From assembly GCF_040807025.1 (NCBI RefSeq), contig NC_090943.1, positions 138,457,950 through 138,521,949 on the forward strand: a stretch of 64,000 nucleotides of DNA, given 5' to 3'. Both the position numbers and the translations under genes were made by a program. The notes under the pieces are model-generated. The model had not been told where the DNA came from and searched no databases. It worked only from the letters and a program-made list of their open reading frames with translations. Below, piece by piece: positions 23,780 through 36,108 of the stretch. Positions within the stretch are counted from its first letter, which is position 1. Each line of letters opens with the position of its first letter. Source of the stretch: Struthio camelus (taxonomy: Eukaryota > Chordata > Aves > Struthioniformes > Struthionidae).

Positions 23780-26700
23780 CTATTTCCTAGTCTTTAAGTA
23801 TCCTGCTTTATTCTGATTTTTGACTAGCGTTCATTTAAAAAGCCAGATAAGACTTTTGGCGCAAGCTTACCAGGGAGCTAGCAGAGTCCGTATGTGAGCA
23901 CTGCTGCCCCAAGATTACACCACTCAGAAGTGTGATAGCTATATATCCTGAATATGGCAGATATCTAACATGGTTTAATGAGGTAGAAGAGATACTGTGA
24001 GGCCACTAGCTGGTTCAGTGTCTTCTCCCTGGACTGTTACATGCTGCTGACAGGGGCAAGGCATCATGTGTTTGCCTTCTGCAAGCAGAAGCATCTTCTG
24101 CCTAAAGCCAGATTCCATTGCATTTGGAAATATGGTGAATGTGGCATAGCCTAAGTCCTCTCTCCAGGGTGGATTTTGTAGGATGATGGCTGGACCTGCT
24201 GTCTCCCTAAGTGATTGCTCAGTCGTGTGGGCCATTTTTCCGGTCAGTGCGGTAGACTGTCCTTACTGTTTGGTTAAATGGCGAAGGGATACCTTGTCTG
24301 TTCTGCCTTGAAGTATCTATCACAGCTGAGGAAAAGCAGACATTTGTAGTCCTTGCTCTTCATGACCTGTCCAAGTCACTTCAGTGTTTGTATTGGAGTG
24401 CATTTCAGTTGCTCTAGCTGATGCTTGCAAGGGGATGGGACCATTTCATGCTGAGAGAAACAGATGGGTGCAGGCTCCACTTAGTCACAGCTGTGGTGAT
24501 GGAGGCTGCAAGTCTTTTGGCACTGAGAGACTCTGGCTATAAATACCTTAGAACTGTCTGTTCAAGCCAGATGTTTCTGTATTCCAGTGTATCTTTCTGT
24601 AAACAGATTGGGCTGCTCTTGTCCATTTTATTAAAAGACTTTTTATTTATTGTCTCAGTTAAGGAAGATTAAAAAGAAAAAAGCCTTGGATGAACATCTG
24701 GAAGTGGAAGCCACTTTTTCACAAATATTCTTCTGTAAAAAAGCATCCTCTAGAGGTAAATTATTCTGGAGGGTCTAAACATGAAAGAAATTACAGGGAT
24801 AATTTGTCTGGAGACGTGCTTTTGAGGTTTTTTATTTGTGCAAGAAGGAACAGTAGCTGAGGTTCTGTTGTTTGTACTAGACTGACCTGTGCTTTGCTAT
24901 TCATGGATGGCAGAGTCCTTCCCTCTACCCGTTCCTTTGGGTACATGTTGCTTATTGTTGCTTTCACTATATAGTTTCTTGCACATGACTTGTCTAAGAC
25001 TGTAATTTACAATTTTGCTAAATCCTCTGAAATTCACATCTCTCATGGTGGCTTTACAAGTTGTTTTAAACCTATTAATCTTATAGAAATTATTGCAATT
25101 GTAACTTGTCAAGACTGAACTCTTCTTGTTTAATGGGTAACCTTTGTTCGCAGCATAATTTTATTAAAGCATAACTTCAGGTAATGTCATGAATTCTAAT
25201 ATATAGTGAACTGTACTCCATAATTCTTCAGTGGTACAAAATGAATACTAATGAAGTAGCAGTGCATTAACATTACCTTTCATTGAAAACTAATCTGTTA
25301 CATGAACCTTTCAACAGCAGAGAAAGTATCATAAACAAGAAACATTCTTGACCCCTTGTATCTTAGGTTAGCTTTCTTTTCTTAAAAAGTACTTTTCATG
25401 CAGTGTGGGAAAAAAACCCACCACTGTACATTTGTTAATAGGAATTATTCTACCCAAATTCATATTATATATTTATATCTCTTATGATACGCATTGTAAC
25501 CATTAGATTATCCAGTTGCTTTTTAGCTAAATGCTCTATAATATCTGTTAAAGTGATACTTGATCTCGTGTGGAAAGAACACGTTTTTTTCTAACTGCTG
25601 CTGTGAACTGTGGTTTTGAATTATAATTGGTAAAATTTACACTCTTTAGGAGTAATAGTTCTTCGCTGAATGTTTGGTATTAGTGCATTTTATTTAAAGG
25701 TGGAAAAAGAGTTGACTGCCACATAATTGAACTCAGTTTAACATTTTGGTATCTACCATATTTGCAAGAAAGGAAGCTCGGCTAAGATTTCTTTTGTGAG
25801 ATGAGAGAAGCATTTCAATAATCATTTTCTGAATGTGAATTTTCTTTGAAGAGAGAGCACAATCCTCAGTGTCTTATCCTGTGTCTGAGAGCTAGTGTTC
25901 AGATACCTTAACTGTCTTTAATAACATTAGGATCTTCTGTTGAGCACAATAGTCTTTGAGAGTAACTGAAATGACTCAAAAAACATTTTTATTTCTGTAT
26001 TATTCACATATTTTTGTTTCCTTGGGCACAGCAAGAAGAGTAGTGCAGAAGAATGATTGATTTACAGACCACGTGAAAAGTATAACGCTAAGATGCCTTG
26101 TTCCAATGTGTGAAAAGACCATTCCTGAAGCCTGCTTCCAAGAAATAACTCTTTTTTTTTCAGTGGTGTGTGTTATGCAGGAAAAAAGATATAAGGTGTT
26201 AGCCTTCAAATACTGAAGAGAATCTGGTGCTAGGATCTTGAATCAAAGCTGTGGGTTATGGCAAACTGCTGGGGTTTACCTGTTTTAACTGTGGTTAACT
26301 TACTTGTTTTTAAGCTTAGAGGCATTTCTTCTTAATGCTCTACTGAAACAGAGTTTTCCATAAAGGAAAAATCACTGTAAAGGAGCCACACATAGAATTT
26401 TTTTAGATTGTCTTTAGCATAACAATGTCCTATTTTTATACTCAACATATGGTGATGTGGGAAATGAAAGCTTTTTAAAGCAAAGATAAGGTCAAGTTCA
26501 TGCTCTTCATTGTACCTTCCACCTGTGTGAAACATGTAGATGATCACTGCAATTAATCACATAACAACGTCCAATAGTGGTTTTTTATAGCTTTGTTACA
26601 CAGTCTAATGTTTCTAGTTTCTAGCCAAGTCAGTATAACTTGTCTTTATCTTGAAATGCTGAGATGAGTATTAGTCTGTCAGTGGGCTTTAAAGCAGATA

Positions 26701-28800
26701 TAATTTCAGACTATTTTCAAAGTGCTGTTAGACTTCCAGTGTAACATTAAGATCATTTACTATAGCTGACAATTGGAACCTATGGATTTTCATGAATAAG
26801 CTCCAACACACCTTAAATATCTTCTTTTCATGAGGAGTATCAGTCTAAATGCACAAGCTGCTCATTTACAGCACCTGTGAATCACACAAACTACCCATCT
26901 CTGTAGCCTGGAAGCCATAGTTCACTAATTCCACTACCATCAACTAGGGAGAAATAATGCTAAGCAACTCATTGTGGAATCAAACTTACAATTAACGTAT
27001 CTTGTTAAACAGTTTCCCCTAGAGGAAAATATGTGTTAAAATGAATTTGCACTTACTGACTACATAAATAATGTGAGTACAGCTGTCATTTCACTCTGGC
27101 AGTCACTGTTGTGGTTCAGAATCTATTTGAGATCCCAAAATTAATCCTTAATTTCTGGTTCTGTAAACATTTATTTTGAACCTTGGCCCAAAAATGTTTC
27201 ATCCCAGAATTAACATTCCAAGAAGAAAATAAAATAAGCTTCTGCAGTTAGGGGAGGCAAAATTAAATCACATTATAAATCAAAGTATTTATGTTTGTAA
27301 GTATAGCGAAACCCACTTTTTCCATTCAAAAAAGTGGCATAATTAAATTCTAACATTCACAATAATTAGTGAATTGTGTTTTGTTAGGAACAGTATTCTG
27401 TTTCTACTCCTGAAAGCTACTTCCATCTTGCAATGTCCACTGCTAGTTGCTCTTCCACCATGTCAAAAAAGAGATATGATCAGTAGGCTAGGAGGAGTAA
27501 AGAGGACTCACATGAAATATAAGCTTTGTTAGCTTATTTTGGCCAAGCACAGATATCAATACAGTCATCTGAGTATAAGCAAGCTTCCTGGATTCTGTAT
27601 ACAATCAACTGTAATTGGCTAAGTACATTTTTCTGGGCTCTTTCAGGAGCTGCATTTTGTTCTCTGGAAAGGTTTCTTGTTTACTTAGTTGCAAGTTTTG
27701 TGCCAGAACATATAAGGTTCCTTTTGACTATTTTACTGTGAGCATCAGTACTCAGTCTTGATGTATTTTACAATCAGTATCTTGTTTTACAGCATTAGGC
27801 ATGTAATGAGCCTTCTTGTTACTTCTTGCTCAGGAAATTTAGTGAGATTTAAGCAAACCTTTTTTTTTTTTTTAGTATTTTATCAGTACTTGGTTTAATA
27901 TATAATGTATTTGTTTGTATATAATATTTCATTTTAGTATACAACACATATAATTATAAAGTCCAGATAACTAGCTAAAGATGAGTAAATTATTGAAAAC
28001 TTGTCCATGTGAGAGGAGGCACATGCATACAGATACGTGCGTTTGACAATCGATTGAGCCAAAGCCTCTCATCATGAGAGTCAGTTGCTCAAAGTAATTG
28101 TAATACAAACTGCAAAATGTACTACTATTACAAAACCATTTGTGAGCACATGGAAGGTCCAGCATGTGACACAATGAGCTTGGTAATGACAGGTCTGATA
28201 TACCTGCTGCCTTCAATAAGCCTGCTTAGGTAACTAGGAGAATACAAAATTTGAGAGCTCAGCTGATAGAAAAAAATCACCTCTTTTTTGCTTTAAGTAA
28301 TAGAACTTGACCCCAAAAATATGACTGAAGTGGTGTCATATAGAAATGCATATAAGGTTTCTGTCTAAGGCCCAGTCCTACCTTCATTTAAGAGATAGGA
28401 TAAGTTTTGTTTGCAGTAGTAATGTGTAACTTTCACAGGAAAATGAAAGCTGATAAAATGCAGGAAAACATTAAGAAAGCATCCACAGATACCTGAGGAT
28501 CTAGCGTTGTGTGGTCATCTGTATGTTTATGCATGTGTCTGTGTGTATAAATACCTGTGCCAAAGAAAGTTCTGCTTTATTTATGAAAGCACTAAGCATG
28601 AGTGTATATTATCCAATACAATCTCTAGTGGTTTTGTTTCATTTCTTAGTGTATACTCACTGGCAGAAGTGCCTTTATTATGCACCTGTCTTAGTGTAAA
28701 GCTTCTTTCTAGTGTTTCAACTTCAGAAATGTCCAATATAAGATGAGAAATGCCAGAAATGAATAACCACTGTCAGGAAGTCTAGAAATGATTGCTAGCT
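23780..28800. other. Non-coding stretch, nothing specific
   Basis: No exon, RNA gene or recognised interspersed repeat seen. The frames present (up to 86 codons) show no splice support. It contains a T-run near 27862 and AT-rich sequence around 27890-27960. Confidence 0.6.
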
Positions 28801-28804
28801 CCTT

Positions 28805-29095
28805 TGAGGATTAAATGTAAAGTGGCCACATTTGGCACCAGGTGTTAATTAAAGGGTGTCATTTGTCTTGAGATGTAATTAGGGTCATCTTTGTGATTAA
28901 GAAGGCTCTAATTCCCTGCCTCAGCTATTATTCTAGGATCCAGCCCTAGTCCCTTTCATTATCCTCTGGCTCTACTACTGTCATTGACAATGGTTCGTTT
29001 ACTGGGAGTTATTACTGGGGCTCAATGGGAGTAAGGCTGTAGTCACCGTCAGTTTGTTAGCCCACAATTACATTGAGTCAGAGCTTCTGCAGTGG
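28805..29095. promoter_or_regulatory. Candidate conserved non-coding element
   Basis: This block stands out for higher complexity and a cluster of transcription-factor-like words: TTGGCACCA next to an E-box CAGGTG (28839-28844), homeodomain-type TTAATTAA (28845-28852) and TAATTAG (28876-28882), all within about 50 bp. No coding frame or repeat explains it. Such clusters are common in vertebrate enhancers, but motif density alone is weak evidence and the conservation is untested. Confidence 0.25.
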
Positions 29096-30106
29096 CAAGG
29101 CTTGCAACAGATATATTGATGGTTCCTCCAGTCAATTCTGAGATTGTGAGGAGTAGATTTTTTAATAAATATTACTAGATTGGCTCACTGTACTCAGTAA
29201 CAGAGGGATAAGACTTTGTCCCCCCCAGCCCTAAAACTGCAGTTTGCTCACATGATCCTGTATTCCTGTTTTGCTGCTGATGGTACAAGTCTGAATGCTT
29301 TCACTTCTCTGCTATGGAGCGGGGGGACATGAAACCAGCTGATTCTTTGAAGTACTTCTTCGAACTTAAAAATTCTGCTAGTCGTTACCTTGGAGGGAGG
29401 AATAACTGGAGGGGTTATGGGAGTCTGTTCCAATTTACAGTCTTTTCCCATCTACAGTGGATTAAACTATATATGGAGCATGCTTTCGTTTTAAATTTGT
29501 TTATAAATGAGCTTACTGGGCCTGGATATCTGAGACCTGATTTCTAAAGCTTTTGTAGTACCTGGTGGCTTTTTATTAGTAGAGAGTGACTTATCTAGAA
29601 GTAACAACTTTTTTTTCTGCTCTATTGTTATGTTATGCCCATTTTCCTTGTTCAAACCCTTTTGAGGCTAGGAAAGAAAAGGACTGAGAGTTTTGTTAAA
29701 TGTCCTGAAGATGCCAAACTTCCATTGAAGCCTCCCCATAAGAAGTTAAAACAGAGGGAAAGATATCTGCAGTCAAGGTCAAGCTTATGGGTTATGTTTG
29801 GTCTTAGCAAGGAATGCAACTCTTGCCATCTTTGGGTCACAAGGCAAGATTCTGCCAGGGAGAACGGAGACAGAAGAAGGGTAGGTAACCTGAAATTTGT
29901 AGACAAGGCCACTCAAGGTCTAACTTTTTACCCTGACCAGAACAGTGGAGAAGATACCTTTGCTGAGCTTCCTTTCGTAGTCTTTTTACTCAGCCTGGCA
30001 TCATACATCCCATAGTGTCAGTCCCCTTAACACTATTATCTTTTAACTAAATCAGTTAAGATATGCACATGGAGTTGCTGAATTACATGTGAATCATTTA
30101 ATATAT

Positions 30107-30131
30107 AGAGACCTATATATAATAGGTCTCT
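30107..30131. repeat. 10-bp stem inverted repeat
   Basis: AGAGACCTAT pairs exactly with ATAGGTCTCT across a 5-nt ATATA loop. A short hairpin with no other associated feature. Confidence 0.75.
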
Positions 30132-33100
30132 CCTTGACAATCACAAGTTTCCATGCCTATTTTATGTCTTGTCAAACTGACTCCTTTCCTTCAAAGCCTG
30201 GATGACCCCTCCTAGTTGTCATTTAACCCATCTGACAACTGTCTTATGCAAACTTTATCATTGTTAATTTCCTCTTTAATGTTATCAGTTTTTTTTAGTA
30301 AACATCCTCGCAGAACAGACAGTTTCAGGTATTCCGTTAATATATACTGTTTACACTCACATTCCTACCCTTATGCAGACTGTTACCACTTTGCAGTGTA
30401 ATGCTAGATTAATGTAATAAATCATATTTTTAACTTTTTGTTATAAGTATGGTTATTTTACTACAATCTGCAGGTAAGTAAGAATGCCTAAGAAGCAGTA
30501 TGCGGCTTTGAGATTTCAATGAATATGTGTGTTCCTCCAATTGTAAGATTTATCGGACTTTTAAGGAAAGTTTTACTGGGAGAATTCGTTATCTTTAGAT
30601 AGTTACTCTCTTAATAATATCTTTTAAAATAGTATTTCATGAATGTTTTCTAAATACATTGGTCAAAAACCTTTAAGTTCATCCTGCACAAAAATTCTTT
30701 GCGGATGCCAGCAGAGCCCGGGAATCTACTATTAGTTATCATACTGTAGTGTCTGAGGTACCACTGCATTGCTATCCATTTTTAGACTAAGAGAAAAGAA
30801 GAGATATTTATGGACACATAGACTCCTACTACTAACATGTTGTACATTTATTTTTTCTGCTGCCTCTACTCTCTGTCTTAGAGTCTTGTAAGTTTTGGCT
30901 ATACTACATGCCACCATGTCATATTTAATGAACACTCAAAACAGATGTTTTAATCCTAAATTACTAGCCACAACAACATAGCTATCTGATGACTGTCTGG
31001 TTTGTAGGCCTCAGCTTTGGTTTATAGGCCTCAACTTTGACTTGTACTCTGCAGCATTCACGCTTGCTTCTGAAATAGGTATAAATGAAGGAGGAAAGAT
31101 GAAGGCATGTTTTCAGAGGCAGAAGCATGAGAAGAGTGACAAAAAAAGTACCAAAACCAAACTCAGCTAAAAGAGGAGACATAGCCATATGCACACAGAC
31201 ATAAAAATAGGGAAATAGTTTTAGCAAATGCCTGAAAAAAAAATATAGATTTTAAAAACATGAGGATGTTCTCCCATCAGCCATTAGGTCTTTTTGTACA
31301 ACAAATAATATACATATTTTTTTTTGCTTAAGTGAGACTTTGGTTAAGAGATTAAGCCCCTTCCTGCTTACCTAGTTATACAGTTACTGCATGCATTAGT
31401 AGGAAACAGGCTCCAAAGTGTGACTTAGAATAAAAATAACATTTGAAAGTTTCATTTTGTCAGTTTTTATTGGTTTTAAAGGTTCAGTTGCGTAAAAAAC
31501 TGCCCTACAAGGATGAATCAGTTGTGACTTTTGTTCATTTGTCATTAAAAATGTGACAAAACCAGAGTCTATCAGGAATCTCCAGAACAAAATTTTTATT
31601 TATTTGTTTTTAATAGGAAAATATAGCTTTATTATAGATTTCCCTGTAAAGTGTTGGTTTGAAGTGCTTTGCATGCAGCACTCTAAAAAAACCCAGTTTT
31701 ATTCATGGTGCTTCCTTATATAATGGTAGTACGTTTGTATATAAAATATATTTTGTACAATGTATAAATTTGTGAGTAAGAGATAATGACCAACAATTGT
31801 TTTTGAAAATAATTATTTAATGTCTAGGTAAGAATTTTGATCCCTAGCTTACATCTGGATACATTATCTCCAATGTATCTCCAATATTGGTGGTCTCTTA
31901 TCAAGGTAGGAAAAACTGCAGAGAGAAGAAAACTCGGTGTTTCCCACTCAGTTCCTTGTGATTGTTCTTTAACATTTAAGCCTAAAATATCTGATACAGT
32001 TTATTTTTCTCTTTTTCTTCATGATGGTGACTTCACAGGAAGCTACTAATTGCCATTTTATGTTACTTTATCGAGCAGTCTAAATGCATCTTAAACCTTA
32101 GCTACGCTTCCAAAGAAACCATTTCCATGTACCTGGAAAATGTACCTATCCCGATATCACCAGTCTGGGATGAAAATGAATATTTTAAATGTTTCATTCT
32201 GTATTATGTTCTCTCAGAACCAGATTTTAAAGGAATTTTTTAAAGAGGCCCTGGGAAACTTTCTTCAAAGACAATGGAAGAGGAAGAAAAAACATGGCAA
32301 CTATAGTAGAAGGCTGGAATCCTGAGTCTAAAATAAAGGTAAATTTGGGCACCAGTGGGCTTTGAACACTATTATAAACCTGCTAGCCCAGCCTTCAAAA
32401 CAGAAATAGTGAAGAAAAGTAGTTTAAGCATTCAGTATGCTTCTTTTTTTCTAATCCACTTCTTGTATGTTGTGGTTCAGCTGAGCAGAAATTTGGTGGC
32501 TTAGCGGAAATAACTTGATCTTCAGTTCAACTTGTGCTAATCGTGGGGTAAGGAGACCTAGTGGGTTATCAGTTCCTAATTGTAGCTTCAAGGATATGTA
32601 CCTTTGTGCCTCTTCAGACGGGGAGGAAAGGCTCAGAGATTTTACTTGATGAGGAGTAAACTAGATGTAGGGTGGAAAGAAGGTGGAGGGGAGTATGATG
32701 TGGCTGTTTATGGTGAAATGGACCACTAGTCTCTTTAAGGTGATCCATGAGTTTGGAAAAACATTATGGAAACCAAAGAAAAATCCACTGTGGAAAACAC
32801 AGTTGAGATGGAAATAAATTTGGGTTCATCATAAGCAAACTAAAGGGATTTCTAGAGTCAGTAAGGGGTTGTTTTGATACCTAAGGGACGTTAACTCTTT
32901 TACGAGACTTCTCTTTCCAGCCAAATACTGCCTTTTTTTTCCTATTTGCAGTTCCTTACTGCATTTTGTCACATTCTGGAGAGACTAGGTGTAAGATTTG
33001 CAGTTAGTGTGAATGTTTCTTGGTAGTCACTCAAGAAGAAGAGAAAATGAAGGGATCACTCACTAGGGGTTGCAAATAGAACTTGTAAGATTTTTATGCT

Positions 33101-33970
33101 GATAAAATGAAGGTCTGAAGTTATCTTTTGACTCACTTTGACCCAAACATACTCAAAAAGTCAGAACAGTGACTGCCATGGATTTTTATTTGACAAAAAA
33201 ATATATTCAAAATAAGAACTGAGATTCAATCCTATCTTGTCTCATTGTAATTACTGTTAAGCCTAAGAACGTGTATGGCTTACCAAGTTTCGGCTGAGGG
33301 TGAAAACAGAGACATGAACATTTATGAACAGGGTGATTGAATAGGAATTATATAGATGGAGAGGCAGAGGAGCCTTACCTTTGATTTCTGTTGCTTTCTT
33401 CAACTGGTAGCATGTGGAGTAAGCTCAAGCAGGCAATATTTTCTGCTGAGTTTCATCTTGTATACTTTAGAGGGATACCCTATTATGCAGATGAATCATC
33501 AGTATGCATAAAATCTTTCTTTTTTCTTGCTTTGAAACATATAGTTGATTAGGTTTGGCCACTGAAAAGTGGGAAAAAAATAGCTAAAAGCCCTCAGCTT
33601 TCAGTAAGTATTGGCCTCTGTGCATTGTAATAATGCTTCAAATCTGGATATGGGAATATTTCAAAAATCTACACGGATTTCTTGAAAGATAATAATTTAT
33701 TTCATAGGTAACAAACACTTGCAAGGCAGAGCAACTTACTATGTTAAGGGCCTTTAAGAACAAGTTGAATAATTCCAGGGTTTAAGTTCCATGATGCAGC
33801 ATTTATTTTATTCTGTGACAGAGTATATGAATTTGTTAATACCTCAAGGCCCTCCTTCCTTTTAACATTTTCCTAGAAATGTATGTTTATTGCATTTGAC
33901 CTATAAAAGGAAGGGGGATTTCTGTACTGAAATAATGTACATTACAAACTGCTTTTGATATATGTTCAAA

Positions 33971-33999
33971 CACAAAATTGTGTTTATCACAAAATTGTG
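33971..33999. repeat. Twin CACAAAATTGTG inverted repeats
   Basis: The 12-mer CACAAAATTGTG occurs at 33971-33982 and again at 33988-33999, separated by TTTAT. Each copy is itself a near-palindrome (CACAA/TTGTG arms), so the unit is both a direct and an inverted repeat. Local duplication is the simplest origin. Confidence 0.85.
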
Positions 34000-36090
34000 A
34001 TAATTGCCATTATCAAGTGTTAGCTGTGTACTAATTTTTATAGGGGGCATCATGTGGTTGAAGAACAGCGGAATATAAAATAATTTCATAATTACTGAGC
34101 TCAATTTAATAACTTCAGGGAAGGGAATGCCTTAGTTTCTGCATAACTGACTTTGGCAATGCTTGTTTCATCTTTTACCTTTTCTACTTTTTGCCTTGCA
34201 TTCCTCTTTCTTTTCTACTTCGTTCTTTAACCAGTTTAGATGGTAGAAATTACACAGATCTGAGTTTTGGCACATGCCAAAGCACGTAAGTTCTCTAGTT
34301 CATCCTTGTCAAGTGCCATTGCTGAATTAATTACTTGAATTAATGTGTTGCTATCTACACAGCTGTCCTCTACCCTATGGTTTTCTTAACCTCATTTTAT
34401 ATCACTGTTGAAACTGGTTTGCAAATGCTTCAAGATATAAAGTACATCTTTAAATCTGTTCTGTAATTTATCTAACAAAACCAGGCATACAGTGCAGTGC
34501 GTGAGAACAAATCATGCTAAATTTCATTTGAATGGCAGCTCACAGAACAGACAGCTGTAAGTGGCAGAGAAGTGAATTTCAAGGCAGAGTGGCTTGAGGC
34601 ATATTAGCTTTAGAGATATCCGCATGCTTAGTAGTTCTGTATTCTTGCAAATACTGGATTGTTTTGTTAAGAGAGGTCTGTGTACATGTGACAAATTACA
34701 AAGTTTGTTACTTATATTAATATAAAAGAGTATCACCCATCTAGCTGATTTTTTTTTTTCTTACTGTTACAGAAGGATTTTTTTCTTATAGTAGCAGTTT
34801 AAAGTTCTTTCCCTTATGGATAAAATAAAATGCTGATTCAGTAACTAACCTACTTTGTACAATAGCACGATTGATTTAATAGGAACTGTTTCATCTTTTC
34901 CACATCTAAATTCTTAGGGGAAGCTACTGTTCTCACAGGAAAGCTTAGATGATCAGGTTTTATATTATTATTACCTTTGAAGTATTGCTTAAAATTCTCA
35001 TACATATTTCCTTGCTCATACCTCAGGGAACGTCTAATGTCCCTGAATTTTCATTCTAATTTCTCTAATTTGCTGGTGTGGAGCAGAATTCCTCAGTGCC
35101 AATCCCTTCAGATTCAGAAGTGGCACAATGTTGGTTAGAGAGCAATTGGATTAGACAATTTTCTTGATAAGTGTTGTCATTTACTGAAGGTTGCTAAGGC
35201 GTTTGCTTAACTTTTAGTGAAGAAATTATCTGCCTGTGTCTCCCTCTTGTGGCGTGAGAGTATTTTGACCAGAACTTGTTAATCATAACAGAACCATCGA
35301 ACTAGAGCATAGTCTTTATGGATTTGATATTTGCAGTGTTGTCAATTTTAAGGTTCTTCAGTTAGTGTGATGCTTTAGTTGAAGTTTTGGGGATTCTCCT
35401 ACAGGTACAGTGAAAGCTTCCACTTTCCACTTTCCAAGCGAAAGTCTGGATAGGGAGACACTCCCGGAGTCTGTACTGGAGCTCAAAAGCAAATTTAGCA
35501 CTTTAGTTCAGCAAAAGACTAACGTTAAATTTTCTGTTTCCCATTGATATGAAGAACTCCGTTTTGTCATAGAAAGAGGTTTGAGCTCTATGCTACGCTC
35601 TACAAATCCTGCCACCTTGTTTCTAGACCAAGGTGGCTCATACGCAGCTAACTCAAATGTCTCTCCCTTGTTCCTACCGGCACTTCTGCTTTCAAGATCA
35701 CTAAAGCAAATATGAAGTCAGGTGTCTCTGCACCTGCAACAGAAGTGTGTCCAAAGCTGCGAAAGACCCAAGCCATCCCAGATAGTTAATAAAAAGCCTT
35801 CAAAATGTGTTTTTGTTTTGTTCTTAAATCTTTTTTTTTTCTTTTGTTTTTAAAATCCTTGGGACTCAATAGTGTAATGACCTGTCAAGACCAATCACTT
35901 TTGTCTTGATTCGCTACTGATTTTTCTGTAGTGAGTAGTTGAAAGTGACTGTCCTTGTCAGTGGAGGTAGTCAGCTTTTCTCAGGAGTGGCTGGCTACAC
36001 CTCAGAGCTTAAGGATGGCCAGGTAAACTGCAGACCCTACCTCAAAGTGTAGTGGTATAGAGTGACAACATTTTGTGAAGGTCCAGAAGT

Positions 36091-36108
36091 GAAAAAAAAA
36101 AAAAAAAA
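36091..36108. repeat. Poly(A) tract
   Basis: About 18 consecutive A residues followed by GAGGAAG. It might be an old retroposed tail, but the upstream sequence is not recognised as a gene or retroelement. Confidence 0.85.

Noticed and set aside
29635..30015. 126-codon plus-strand open frame, the second longest non-CR1 frame on this strand
   Set aside because: No recognisable domain, no matching splice sites, lies in AT-rich non-coding DNA, and the opposite strand is also open for 86 codons; treated as chance.
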